IMG/VR virus record: IMGVR_UViG_3300017714_000037
Coordinates: 1-39,921 of that record
DNA: 39,921 nucleotides
Strand: one strand, 5' to 3'
From: a virus
Shown: positions 17,001 to 24,552 of the stretch, in pieces
How positions within the stretch are numbered: the stretch's first letter is position 1
Layout: each line of letters opens with the position of its first letter
The notes under the pieces: model-generated
What the model was told of the DNA's origin: nothing
What the model saw: the letters and a program-made list of their open reading frames with translations, nothing else
Database searches by the model: none
Translations under genes and position numbers: made by a program

Positions 17001-19651
17001 TAATAGTTTGATTGCTGTAAAGGTTTTTTACTATTTGTAGCATAAAATATTTTAATAAAATCTTCAGCAACAAGATCTTTAACAAAGTTTAGTATAACAC
17101 TATCAGTTGTTGTATAATCTGTGCCAAATTTTAATTTCGTACCATTTTTAAAAATTTCCATATCAAGTACAGAAGTTGGAATAGCTTCTAATACAATAGG
17201 TGTTGTTATGTTTCTGTTACTCACAACATGTTCTTGAACTAATCTTTGAGAAAGTTTTTTAGTTGGATCAATTATCCATTCGTTTGCATATTTAATTTCT
17301 TCAGCGGCCGCTAAAGTAGTTATTGGATTATCAACAATAACAAACTTACCGCCCATATTATTGTGATTGCTACAATGGTAATACAATGTGTCTGGAGCAT
17401 TTGAAGGAACTTTAAATTTTAGTGTTGTTGTTGATCCACTATAGTATGATCTTGATCCTGAAACTCCGCCTATGTATTCTCCTGTGTATGCACCTTGTGA
17501 CCAAGCAGTTCCTGTTGAAATATAAAACGGATGGTTAGCACCAGAATAACCTGTTGAAGATGATTCCGGAGAACTAAATTTAAAGTTATACGTGTTACCT
17601 CTAACTAAAATTAATGACGGCGTTTGTTTTCCGTCTATGTAATATTTGTTTCCGGATCCGTTGTTGTTAGGATTAACATTAACTTCGTAATCAACAATCT
17701 TATCGATTGTTTCTGGATATGTAAATTGTTTATAATATTTGTATCCTGTAATTGTGTTGCTACCATATGAGTATGTGTCTTCATTTAAAAAATTGCAATA
17801 TTGTATATCACTACGATCAACACCTGCTGAGTATGACAATGGAAAACCCAATTCAGTATCATTGGTTCCGGTTCCTTCTTTGTAACCAAATATTTTTGAT
17901 CCAATAAAATCTGATGAGTTATATATCGAACTATCACTTAATAAAACTTTGTTGTTATCATATAAATTGTACAATGGTGCTTGATTTGATTTTATTTTTT
18001 GTTGTGCTTGGTTCCAATTGTATCCATCATAGTACCATTCTGTACCTTTGTAACTACTACCATTTTTAATGTATACTTTGTCATTTGAATCCAATGATGT
18101 TGTTACTTGTGTTAACTTAATGCTTGAACCAACTCCTGACACTTTCCAAACAGATGCGCCAATGCTGAATGTTGAACTAGATACATCCCAACCAAGATCA
18201 CCACCAGTGTTACCACCGCCACCAGTGCTGGCGTCACCATCAATATCTTGGTCCCATAATGTGGTTCCGTCCCATGGTACGTAGTCATCTTGACTAGAAG
18301 CATTTATGAATAATATAGTATCTCTGTTTTGAATGTTTCTTCCGTCAATGTTAATAGTTGTTCTGCCTTCTATTTGTGTTTTAGTTAATGTTGGTTCAAT
18401 AACTGTAACATCTAATAAATGTTTTTTACCGTAATCGTATAATTCAATATCACGTTTAAATTCTATAATTGGTCTTGTTGCACGTCTTGATGATGAGCGT
18501 TGAAATGCTGTCGATGATGTTGCTTGTGCTACATCAAAATTCGTAATGTCCCATGCATCATTATCCCATGCTTGTTCTGTTTCTGTGTCAATAGTTGTAA
18601 CTGGATAACTGTCTAATGTGTCCTTGTGTACCCATCCGTTTGATTTTGACCAAAGGTTACCATCTGTTGCACCTCGTTGCACAGTTATATAATCTTTGCT
18701 AGCCGCTGTTGAATCGTTAATATTTCTTAATGTTCTTGTGTCGACCAATTTAATTTCTTTACCTACTCCTTCAATAAAATACGTTATTGACTTTTGAGTA
18801 TGTGTTGCTGTTATGGCTCCACTTGTACCACCTGATGTTGTGATTGTTACAGTACCCGGAGTATCACCATCATCCAAAAATGATTCTGTAAGCTCAACTG
18901 CTGTAATTTGACCACTGCCGCTAACTGCTGTAATTTTACCAATAGTTTTGCCAGCAATGACAATTGAGTCATTTACTGCATAGCCAGTACCTGCTGTTGT
19001 GATTGTTAATGAATCGTTTGTGTAAAAAAATTGATATGCTGTTCCATTTATATAAGAACCTTCAAATCTAATATGTAAACCATTTGTAAAAATTGTACCA
19101 TCTGGTGCTGTGTATGTTTTCTGACCAATTATATCTGCTGGTAAAGTTATCGATGCTGATGTTGTGCCATCTACAGGTTTCGACGGAAGCGAACTAAACG
19201 TTCCACCAGTTTCTGTTGATAAATCATCTGCATAAGGATACCAATAATAGTTTGCATAATTTAAAAACTTGTCCATGTCAATAGGTGGAGCATATGAATA
19301 ATATGACGACTCAAATAATCTAGATTGTTCGTCGGTAATTCCTCCATCAAATCTAATTTTGTTTATTATATCATTATATGTTGTTTGGTAACTGATATTT
19401 TGAGTGTCTGCATTTCTTACTACAGTTGTTGGTTCAAGTTGATAATAAGTTCTATCAACTGATGGTTCACCTATATAGGAATCTTTATTAGAATTAAAAA
19501 TTCTACCTTGTCTTTGTCCAACGTATCCAATTTCATATTGGCTGTTTTCATTTTTGAACCATTGATCAAATGTAGAATCAAAAAAGTTTTTTAACTTTGT
19601 TGATTGTAAAACATATGGAAGTTGTTTAGATGCAATAAATTGCTCAGCCAT
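8072..19651 (-). CDS. Giant baseplate/tail structural protein (3859 aa)
   Basis: A 3859-residue protein directly downstream of gp6 (3 bp gap), the place of baseplate wedge gene 7 in T4, although T4 gp7 is only about 1030 residues and I see no firm homology to it. It is an uninterrupted frame of 11.6 kb. Visible parts: an aromatic-rich N-terminal domain (1-140); a beta segment with GTGYAVNDSIVIAG (about 213-285); a cupredoxin-like domain (about 655-775) with NHPF and YYHCSNHNNMGG; GGxGYxxxP repeats (about 2267-2500); W/Y segments resembling CBM5/12 modules (about 1702-1749, 3369-3415, 3562-3609); and a C-terminal part with GVIWIGSERIEYSK and IVRGTHGTTTQSHANAVDVY near 3770-3820, a motif seen in phage baseplate proteins. 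Likely a multidomain baseplate or peripheral tail component carrying host-binding modules. The structural role is well supported; domain functions are inferred. Confidence 0.82.
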   Translation of the reverse strand: MAEQFIASKQLPYVLQSTKLKNFFDSTFDQWFKNENSQYEIGYVGQRQGRIFNSNKDSYIGEPSVDRTYYQLEPTTVVRNADTQNISYQTTYNDIINKIRFDGGITDEQSRLFESSYYSYAPPIDMDKFLNYANYYWYPYADDLSTETGGTFSSLPSKPVDGTTSASITLPADIIGQKTYTAPDGTIFTNGLHIRFEGSYINGTAYQFFYTNDSLTITTAGTGYAVNDSIVIAGKTIGKITAVSGSGQITAVELTESFLDDGDTPGTVTITTSGGTSGAITATHTQKSITYFIEGVGKEIKLVDTRTLRNINDSTAASKDYITVQRGATDGNLWSKSNGWVHKDTLDSYPVTTIDTETEQAWDNDAWDITNFDVAQATSSTAFQRSSSRRATRPIIEFKRDIELYDYGKKHLLDVTVIEPTLTKTQIEGRTTINIDGRNIQNRDTILFINASSQDDYVPWDGTTLWDQDIDGDASTGGGGNTGGDLGWDVSSSTFSIGASVWKVSGVGSSIKLTQVTTSLDSNDKVYIKNGSSYKGTEWYYDGYNWNQAQQKIKSNQAPLYNLYDNNKVLLSDSSIYNSSDFIGSKIFGYKEGTGTNDTELGFPLSYSAGVDRSDIQYCNFLNEDTYSYGSNTITGYKYYKQFTYPETIDKIVDYEVNVNPNNNGSGNKYYIDGKQTPSLILVRGNTYNFKFSSPESSSTGYSGANHPFYISTGTAWSQGAYTGEYIGGVSGSRSYYSGSTTTLKFKVPSNAPDTLYYHCSNHNNMGGKFVIVDNPITTLAAAEEIKYANEWIIDPTKKLSQRLVQEHVVSNRNITTPIVLEAIPTSVLDMEIFKNGTKLKFGTDYTTTDSVILNFVKDLVAEDFIKIFYATNSKKPLQQSNYYEIPKNLENNASNDDIGTTTYSELFQHFKSIIQNQLGFTGTVSGNNNYRDTKEDLSLGSVILQHDAPLLKAMAITNNSDLDVPEALEFVKNRYQEFQLKFLNAVNNIQNSQEVSSLNTAQIVDRALSNINVSKLATDPFAYSNMVASGDRFTSESYTINTANYSWGSQSTQISLNNITQTVFNNEPGLEISSSFNPDVDYKTKALYVYKNNVQLTLNHDYVISVGSNGTKIVFLGTPSQKPQLGDVITLRYYDSYQPTWIPPTPASLGIGRIYKPSELTDDTTYTSGTRNFVQCHDGSLVLKYNDMRDTALLELEKRIYNSMYHVISQQDKLPLFEYNQIIPNKFNSTSWSRDEVTRLLRPIFSRWANENAVNYQENSGYAVTITLSSNSNYVVTNYVEAGYLPTATKQKFQLGEEVFGTTSGSRGIVTSVSDDTNTITLDNVTDRFLVNEILLGKISSAGRSTTTINIDWRVLNYSSLVDQDGNSLPGHWRGIYRWYYGTDRPHTHPWEMLGFSQKPVWWDQYYTWTNPSIRTQLISDIEQGIIRAGDRENYSNQSYLNANNVYKKPGFSNYVPVDANANLLSPLQIGIISSEPAESVSQADWDYGDGAPVEHAFYTSLVYPYAIQRLLYLTNPGLYIEQLWNVQDIESSKSDVNQTIDTSTGKRPNNIDYYVHTETDANNVRYSRSGVQNFISDYVVDKGNQVSTAFGNVIRNIQANLMYRCAGFIDSTKLQVESEAYDSTSQSTSIIVPPEDITVNLYTGSSVQEAAYSAIIIQNTSKGFKLYGYDITNPYFTTFKPLTNSSSRTVRVGGKDISPGGYTPGLMYHKDEVVNYESNFYQCTIPHQATSADTSPNLKFWRQIKKLPQQGGTEVEHYHQYDYSKTVLVNYGTVFKTRQEVYDVIAGYGEWLKTQGWLFDTHNSDIGETLDWRYSAKEYLFWSLGKWQNGDYITLSPSASTLQFKPATGVVQSLKNIINGSYSALNKEGFGLDAEQMNVVRDDDIVTISHKQGIGIYGLRLFIKETEHAITLNNKTMFNDTIYNTLLAQRQPRVRLSTVKTLGWTGKLQAEGFIVSGTSLINNFEKTVADTASYYDIDASTVGTNFRDAALHVIGYQKRDYLNNLGVSESNQVKLYQGMIKQKGTTNAIDRLLRSTTVSTDQTFDTYEEWAFKVGDFGSTNFNQQLELRLKAEDIISDPLMFEFILPTDGVTTTGYDSLTDDVITIDIDDTARWLKKPTGEKTLANLWPTTTEQSIIPTAGYVHLDDTTYKAYDTTSLDNLYGTQTGNVTIGSTVWVAKDTVGGKDWNAYKLYDSGVNIDNIISNGDANTAMQVTITGTGLPNSATESKLILHKTYDGSGNLLMDPTVWGTHILTLIPTTETAPTVTIPFANVAGSGASLAVGNIAGSVNTVTVSSGGDGFAQGDIITFTGTTGTGANMTVNKINDGQDATASVTLTSGVISAIAVTSAGSGYSSIPTVKIVDPNGTGATATATIVAGQITAITVTSGGNGYTSPTVVFTGALSGSTGGNQLALNNGGSNYSAAPTGITVTDQSGTIKKVNVDYSDPSFTFIGSGTSGRFGEILDFVITSGGLNYQTPSITIVDSTGSTAFNITSGITTSTGVITAITVPPGTGNQGFASGTTSTATGQIVVKDTKTNFIINLNTGLSKVHALDELTANVTTAFDGTSPTVVVESWDGATATTLYTVPTANLQSVASSNITAGGTITDNANITVRANVSVSSATTGAVTLTLNYKSKQYSITKADGTPEFVTAPDNTNINSTGIKLLDWKDIRLNSGLTTDKNYVATDIKTTLTNFLSNTFTDPNIWQEGDLVWLDDDYTGKWGVYRFTANASIISKYNSIRGNETLALTLNTYGNKQWILHSGVDYDDATQTTSAYFESTKRRQKDKVDTKQFEKAVLYDDRSNKVNLTLVPYDPAKGILPPQADKEIQYKSEVDPAIYNNHSDTIQVSTSKPWMNEYVGQVWWDLSTVRYIDYESHDNRYRRSNWGRLFPTAKIDIYEWVESNVSPANYAGTGTVKSTTNYATKVETNPSTLAQTTTYYYWVKNVTTVPALEGRISDTATVSNVITSPITQGLNYFAPISQNSISVANVLDFTTKENTVLQLNYRKRSKDKTNSKHAQWLLLKENYPDAPIPNQIWNKMIDSTVGFDILGNTVPDMSLSLNDRYGSKVRPRQSWFKNSKNARKILFEVLNKITTSINLDVNHAGWDNTLTTSVYHEKTNWYYNTSFNDDTVIDRIVDYYANIDTSTLIQDEIIKVNFGYNSKWELWKYCDADYLAGTTTTYNSGNLSLVRVGLQTATAKLKTTIYTEEDSTALTTELRAYIKTLKDNVLISQNLKYQNELLFALIRYVISEQQHVDWLFKSTYLNVIQQDTALSQKSSFEKDPFNDVRKYIEEVKPYRAKIRNFLSKKSPVRENADMAMSDFTANADYTINTNGTGTTNPTPKFKTKMSFDRISTSITLVSPSTNVIGDWATSQSYAVGTNIKYNGGYWQATQAHTSGNFVTDAQSGKWQHTNFEPTTEATDVAKINQLKVTAPTSTHVDRLGKYFYASELANVDTTNADSVSSFVTTLADKIGFYKDLDVQPIGFKVNRDRIGQELTNFAWDSLDWDMEALSTNPEIGYDPDATQNWYESKFVKMSNHWESGVTYTVNTFVRNDDLTHIASWSASTSYVIGDIVKDNNNVYVANVTHKNLTNETTLQTSRWDLINDRIYFTNVEHTSSSTFKSDYDAEKWILVKSQLDSAGFARPDHDHYPEELAPITPRESLMITVKTYDGVTGSAPNYTGTGDYSQYKIHYSPYGRVEYLRDKFIDDGTTSSTDDHTTLNGAITTASNTITVTDATKLPQPKQIASEVDDNVTNKPGVIWIGSERIEYSKITGNVLSDIVRGTHGTTTQSHANAVDVYSGTKVIPNGNNRGFWNSNGLSVLQSGTAQSNYLTNNENLIDYVDDTYVDIDYAE

Positions 19652-19654
19652 TGT

Positions 19655-22600
19655 TTACGACCCCTTTTTTAAATTCTGATCAGTGAATGAATTAATAATT
19701 TCAATATTGTCAACTGTTGCTGTTGAATAAAATAATTCGTTTGGATCAGATGTAATTTCAAATAAATCACCAAATATAGATTCTGCATCAGCACCAACAA
19801 TAACTACTGAACTAATTTGTGTCGATAGTTGGTTGTGTATGTATGCACATAATTCTGTATAGTAGAAACTCTCACCGTAATCCCAGTTTGCAATATCAAA
19901 GAATGTTTTAATTGCTGACAACACTCTTGCTTTAATTTCATTGTCTGTTATTGTTGCACCTTGTGCCTTAACAACTTTAAATGTTCCTTGTAATGTAATG
20001 TCTGCTGTTGAACCAAATAGTTTTTTAAATTTTGCTGGTGTATAAATTAATTGGTCACCAATTGCTTTGTATGAATTCAATGCTGATGCAAATAAAGTGT
20101 TTAACTCTTCAACACTTGGTTCTATTGGAAACAAGTCTGCTGATTGATTGTTTGCTGTCCAGGTTAATACATTATCATAATAGTTGCTAGTCATTACAAT
20201 TAATTCTACTACATTTGAAATACTAGGATCAATTCTTTGATCTCTTGGAGCAGTGTGCTTCCACTGGAAGAATAACGGATTAGTAACACCACTTGATGTG
20301 ATAGATGATCTACCAATATTTGCTCTGTAAATTATTGAATTAATTGTTGTTGTATATTCTCCTTGTGAACCTGTTGTTGTTACAAGTGTACCATTGTTAT
20401 AAAACTTCTTATCAGTTGTTAAAAATTCAATACCAGAATTAGTTAATGCTGATACAACTTTTGCTGTTGAAGATAATCTATAATATGTGTAACCATCAAA
20501 CTCAACATAACTTTCAAAAGTGATATAATTTTTTGTATCAACAGTGTCTTGGATTAAATCATCTATTGACAACGGATAGTCCGGTGTTCCGTCTTCATCA
20601 TTATCGAACGGAGCAATTTTAACTTTGCGATCATCAACATACCCATCTTGTTCTATAAAACTATCTACTACTGCTAACTTAATTGTGTCTGGTAATTTTC
20701 CTCCTAGTGAATGAGGTGTAATTGTAACTGTCGGTGGAGAAGTATAACCACTGCCACCTGATATAATTGTAATGTTTACAATTGATCCATTGAATATTGT
20801 TGCAACTACAGAAGCACCTGTTCCAGTGCCTCCTGAAAAATTAATAATTGGTGCATTAGTATAATCAGAGCCTGTTCTGTTGTTATACGTTATTGCCGCA
20901 TTGTTAAATGAATTTAAAAATCCTGTTACTATTCCATTAGCAAGTGCTGTTGGATAAACACTTAACGCACCGGTTGTTGAACCAGATAATGTATCACCTG
21001 ATGTTTGAGCACTAAATGATCCACTAACTTCTGTTAATTGAATTGTTGCTGTACCTACAGCACCAACTTTTACTTTTCCTGTTGCACCTGTGTTTGCTTG
21101 AGTGATAGTTTCACCTAGTTGTACTGTCACTGATCCACTAACGTTAAGATTTAAATCAATAGTTGCTTTAACTGTTGCACCAGCACCTTTTTCAATTTGT
21201 GTGTTAACATCTGGTAAAATATCAATTCTGTCTTGAACACTTAAACCAGTTTTTGTATCTAATGTTTTGTAATCTTTTACATAAAAGAATCTAACATCAT
21301 CAGTCGACTGGAATACATAATCTAAACCTCTTGCTGTCAATGTAAATTTAGCATTTGTGTTTGCACCTTTTTCTGTAAATGTAGATTTAATTAACCAACT
21401 TGCATCGTTATTGGTTCCTGGTGCACCGCCACCTATACTATTATTTTTACTAGTAAACTCACTTGACGTATCAATGTCGTTATTACTAATTAAATACCAT
21501 TCTTCTGTTTTACTAGATGAATTATAAAAGTTATAGCCTAGACCAAATGTTGCCAAAGTTGTTGATGATGCAGTTAACTGTGCTAAAATATTTGCACGTT
21601 CTGTTGCACTAAACTGTGTTCTAAAATGTGGTAGTACTGTTCTTGCAAGATATCCTGTTGGTATTGATTCACTTAAGAAAACTGGTCCTGTTGTTAGTGA
21701 TGTTGGATTTCCGTTTGCTGTAATGCTTTTTACTGTTGCCCAAATTGTTTTTGTTGGATTATTAAAATCATCTACAAACTCAATCTTAGAACCTTTTCTA
21801 ATATAACCGTGCCTGTTAGTTGATGGATCTGTAGAAACTTTTCTTGTTGTTGATGTGTTATCCGTTGTAAAGTATCCGTAAAAACTAGAAGTTGCTGTTG
21901 GCATAGTTCTCCATATTGCTGAATCATTACCTGTACCTTCAAATCTAAATGTTCCTACACCAGTAGTTAAATTACTTTCAACATCTTTTTTATAACTATC
22001 GAAATAAAAGTTTTGCATTTGAATTTGTTGAATCATTTTTTCCATATCGTCAACAACATTTTCATATGAACTATTATCTAAAACCGATATTGTACTTTCT
22101 GATGTATTTGGAGATTTATATGCCATACCATCTTCTCCAATACAATTTACATTGGCAACTGTACCAGTTGGATCTTGTATATCAATAAATCTTGAATGTC
22201 CTGCATGTGTTTTATTAATTGCTTTTATCTTTTGTATTCCTTCTACTTTTGTAACAGGAAATACATTATAATCTTCAGCAGTAATCATTCTGTCTTGTGT
22301 ATAATATGCTTGTGCTGAGTTTCCTTTAATTGCACTCGATGACTCTCTTGGTTGTGAGTTTGTAATAGTATAATTTAAACTGAACGCCATTGTTAAATCA
22401 AAATTTTGATTTGCTTTGTTTACATAACCAAATGCAATACCTTTGTTTTGAATATCTGTTGATTGTATTGCTTCACCTTGCGACTTGCTAGATCTATACC
22501 AAATTCTATATAAGCCTACTGGTATGTTACCAAATTGTCCATCTGAAAACTGTATTGTAACTTGATCATTTAATCTTGTTTTTACATCAAATATATTTCT

Positions 22601-23578
22601 TTCACTTAATGCTAAACTGTTATATATAATATTTTGTCCAGATAATGCTGGAACATTTTTCCATGTTGATTCAACAAGACCGTTTTGATCAATTTCTTGT
22701 ACCCATACATCTGTATTATTAATGTTTGGTGTATCAATATTAACTGTTCTATTTTGTACAGGTTGGTCAAAGTTAAAATCTTGATAATCAATTGCTCCTT
22801 CTTTCATGTACATGAAGAATCCGGTTCCATTACTAGCAAAACCTTTTCCGTCATTTTTATAAATTACATTAAATGAATTTAAAGGATTTGGATTTGCTTC
22901 TTCAACAAATCCTGCTATATTAAATGAAGCTGGAACAATTTCAAATGTATAGTTTTCGTTGTTTACTTTTGATGTAAACGGATAAGCAACTTGCACACCC
23001 TTAACATTATTAAAATGATAAAGGTCGTGATTTAAAGATTGTATTGCTTGTGATTGAACTGGCTTACCAAATTGATTAGATGAATCAAATGATGTGTTTA
23101 AAACTGTAATAAACTGCTCGTACCAATTTGGATTATTTGGATCGTTCCAACGAACTTCAACACTACTTAAATTATTACCTTGACTGTCTATTATTGGCTC
23201 GTTTGTTTTTATTGCTGTTAGTTTTACAAGTCCACGTGCTGGATAGTTACGTTTTGGTTTGTAACTTAACATGTTTGCAAGTTTTAAAATTGAATCTCTT
23301 CTTGAGGCTGTGTCGACAAAATTTTCTCTAGCATTTAAGTCAACTCTAAATGATAAACTTTGACCAAGATATGCTAATAGGTCTATGATAGCAATGAATT
23401 CAGATGAGTTAATGTAGTCATTAAATTCTTCTGGATAGTTTCTTTGAATGTAATTTAACATTGACACTCTGATAGTATCAAAGTCATATGATCTAAAGTC
23501 TGCGTCTTGGAAACTTCTGTAAATTACTTTCCAGTCTTCTGCCGCAAATAAATTTGATTGTCTAACTAGTTGTCCCAT
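19655..23578 (-). CDS. 6: Baseplate wedge protein gp6 (T4-like)
   Basis: A 1307-residue homologue of T4 gp6 (baseplate J family), the wedge subunit that forms the inner ring of the baseplate. The N-terminal part is typical, with a helical region (DFDTIRVSMLNYIQRNYPEE, then LLAYLGQSLSFRVDLNAREN and TASRRDSILKLANMLSYKP), as is the C-terminal part (YTPAKFKKLFGS, NEIKARVLSAIKTFFDIANW). It is about twice as long as T4 gp6. The extra length includes a Gly-rich insert near residues 876-960 with GSDYTNAPIINFSGG and ISGGSGYTSPPTVTITP, the same repeat type found in the giant tail protein downstream. It lies 2 bp after gp25 and 3 bp before the giant gene, so the three are co-transcribed and probably co-assembled. 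Confidence 0.92.
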   Translation of the reverse strand: MGQLVRQSNLFAAEDWKVIYRSFQDADFRSYDFDTIRVSMLNYIQRNYPEEFNDYINSSEFIAIIDLLAYLGQSLSFRVDLNARENFVDTASRRDSILKLANMLSYKPKRNYPARGLVKLTAIKTNEPIIDSQGNNLSSVEVRWNDPNNPNWYEQFITVLNTSFDSSNQFGKPVQSQAIQSLNHDLYHFNNVKGVQVAYPFTSKVNNENYTFEIVPASFNIAGFVEEANPNPLNSFNVIYKNDGKGFASNGTGFFMYMKEGAIDYQDFNFDQPVQNRTVNIDTPNINNTDVWVQEIDQNGLVESTWKNVPALSGQNIIYNSLALSERNIFDVKTRLNDQVTIQFSDGQFGNIPVGLYRIWYRSSKSQGEAIQSTDIQNKGIAFGYVNKANQNFDLTMAFSLNYTITNSQPRESSSAIKGNSAQAYYTQDRMITAEDYNVFPVTKVEGIQKIKAINKTHAGHSRFIDIQDPTGTVANVNCIGEDGMAYKSPNTSESTISVLDNSSYENVVDDMEKMIQQIQMQNFYFDSYKKDVESNLTTGVGTFRFEGTGNDSAIWRTMPTATSSFYGYFTTDNTSTTRKVSTDPSTNRHGYIRKGSKIEFVDDFNNPTKTIWATVKSITANGNPTSLTTGPVFLSESIPTGYLARTVLPHFRTQFSATERANILAQLTASSTTLATFGLGYNFYNSSSKTEEWYLISNNDIDTSSEFTSKNNSIGGGAPGTNNDASWLIKSTFTEKGANTNAKFTLTARGLDYVFQSTDDVRFFYVKDYKTLDTKTGLSVQDRIDILPDVNTQIEKGAGATVKATIDLNLNVSGSVTVQLGETITQANTGATGKVKVGAVGTATIQLTEVSGSFSAQTSGDTLSGSTTGALSVYPTALANGIVTGFLNSFNNAAITYNNRTGSDYTNAPIINFSGGTGTGASVVATIFNGSIVNITIISGGSGYTSPPTVTITPHSLGGKLPDTIKLAVVDSFIEQDGYVDDRKVKIAPFDNDEDGTPDYPLSIDDLIQDTVDTKNYITFESYVEFDGYTYYRLSSTAKVVSALTNSGIEFLTTDKKFYNNGTLVTTTGSQGEYTTTINSIIYRANIGRSSITSSGVTNPLFFQWKHTAPRDQRIDPSISNVVELIVMTSNYYDNVLTWTANNQSADLFPIEPSVEELNTLFASALNSYKAIGDQLIYTPAKFKKLFGSTADITLQGTFKVVKAQGATITDNEIKARVLSAIKTFFDIANWDYGESFYYTELCAYIHNQLSTQISSVVIVGADAESIFGDLFEITSDPNELFYSTATVDNIEIINSFTDQNLKKGS

Positions 23579-23580
23579 TA

Positions 23581-24153
23581 TTAATATCCGCCTCCGCCGG
23601 CGCCACCGCCTGCACCACCACTTGATCCGCTACCTGACCCACCTGTACCGGATTGTAATCCGCCACTGTTTCTAGGCATGCCACTTGCTGATTGGTTCAC
23701 ATTAAATTCAACCATCATTTGTTCGACCATGTTTTGTGGTAATATGTTTATTTTTAAATTTATGATTATACCTGCTTCGAAGCCACTGATGTCTGCTTCT
23801 AATAATTCTACTCTTGGATCTTGACCTACAATTGCTTTTGCATCTTCAAGCATAATTTCTTTAGTTTGTTCATCCAAAGGCTCGTAAAGATAATCCCATA
23901 TAACGCTACCAAACTCTGGCATCATTACACGTTCACCTCTAGCAGTCATAAAATGATTGTAAATATCTTGTTTGATTATGTCAGCATCATATAATACACC
24001 ATTTCGAGCATTTGGACTATTTGAAGCAAACCCACGATAGATACGTGGAGTAACATAGTTACTTTGTGGGGAACTCACTGTAGAAGCTGGAGAGATTACA
24101 CGTGATTGGTTCCCTATTGATCCATTATAATTAGTCGGTGTATTAAGTGCCAT
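23581..24153 (-). CDS. 25: Baseplate wedge protein gp25 (T4-like)
   Basis: A 190-residue GPW/gp25 family protein; gp25 acts with gp6 and gp53 in the conserved core of contractile-tail baseplates. The core spans about residues 45-155 and includes TARGERVMMPEFGSVIWDYL and EPLDEQTKEIM, the typical signature with a conserved Glu-Pro pair. T4 gp25 is about 132 residues; here an N-terminal extension of about 45 and a C-terminal glycine/serine tail (residues about 160-190, largely GGSG and GGGAGGGG) account for the excess. The start has a good ribosome-binding site (AAAGGAAAATT then ATG). It is the first gene of the minus-strand virion run, about 30 bp downstream of a late promoter motif. Confidence 0.93.
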   Translation of the reverse strand: MALNTPTNYNGSIGNQSRVISPASTVSSPQSNYVTPRIYRGFASNSPNARNGVLYDADIIKQDIYNHFMTARGERVMMPEFGSVIWDYLYEPLDEQTKEIMLEDAKAIVGQDPRVELLEADISGFEAGIIINLKINILPQNMVEQMMVEFNVNQSASGMPRNSGGLQSGTGGSGSGSSGGAGGGAGGGGY

Positions 24154-24181
24154 AATTTTCCTTTAACTGCTGTGTTATTAA

Positions 24182-24189
24182 TATTTATG
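24182..24189 (-). promoter_or_regulatory. Late promoter CATAAATA driving the baseplate operon
   Basis: The minus strand reads CATAAATA (plus strand TATTTATG), about 30 bp upstream of the gp25 start. It matches the NATAAATA late motif and is well placed to drive the whole minus-strand virion module. Confidence 0.65.
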
Positions 24190-24231
24190 TACAAAGATAA
24201 ATGCGTATATAATAATAAACTATTTAAACAA

Positions 24232-24239
24232 CATAAATA
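24232..24239 (+). promoter_or_regulatory. Late promoter CATAAATA, plus strand
   Basis: A CATAAATA motif on the plus strand, eight bases before the ATG of the 81-aa gene at 24248. It diverges from the minus-strand copy at 24182-24189, making the 94-bp gap a bidirectional late promoter region. If the start site falls where T4 late promoters start, the leader would be only about 3 nt, and no ribosome-binding site is present. Confidence 0.5.
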
Positions 24240-24247
24240 ACTTTGTT

Positions 24248-24493
24248 ATGAAAATTAAGGATATAGACGAAACATTTAGTGGGTCAATTGCTACTAGTAT
24301 GGGCAACGGAAACGGGTTCAAATCTGGTGGAATTGGCATGGTTGCTCGTAAAAAGAAAAAATCAAAAACTGAGGACGCACAGATTGGTGGAAAAATCAGC
24401 AATACCAACAAAAGATACGGTCCTGCAAAAGGTCCTAAATTTACTGCTGGTGCTGGCATGAAAAATGCTACATATCCACCTAAATCAAAGTAA
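24248..24493 (+). CDS. Small conserved phage protein (81 aa)
   Basis: An 81-residue basic protein rich in Gly, Lys and Ser: GSIATSMGNGNGFKSGG, a Lys-rich KKKKSKT stretch at about residues 36-42, then GPAKGPKFTAGAGMK. The opening is similar in kind to short conserved hypothetical proteins of T4-like marine phages that begin with a conserved FxGSIAT phrase. Low complexity and high positive charge suggest nucleic-acid or partner binding rather than catalysis, but this is a guess. It is the first plus-strand gene of the divergent pair with gp25 and has a late-type promoter motif right before it and no ribosome-binding site. Confidence 0.65.
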   Translation: MKIKDIDETFSGSIATSMGNGNGFKSGGIGMVARKKKKSKTEDAQIGGKISNTNKRYGPAKGPKFTAGAGMKNATYPPKSK

Positions 24494-24523
24494 ATCAGTT
24501 TAACAGCATATATAACGTAAATC

Positions 24524-24531
24524 AATAAATA
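24524..24531 (+). promoter_or_regulatory. Possible late promoter AATAAATA before clpP-like gene
   Basis: AATAAATA on the plus strand, 21 bp before the ATG of the ClpP-like gene. It matches NATAAATA and lies in the 59-bp gap between the 81-aa gene and the protease. Confidence 0.5.
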
Positions 24532-24552
24532 CGTATGTAGGTGTATTAAACA

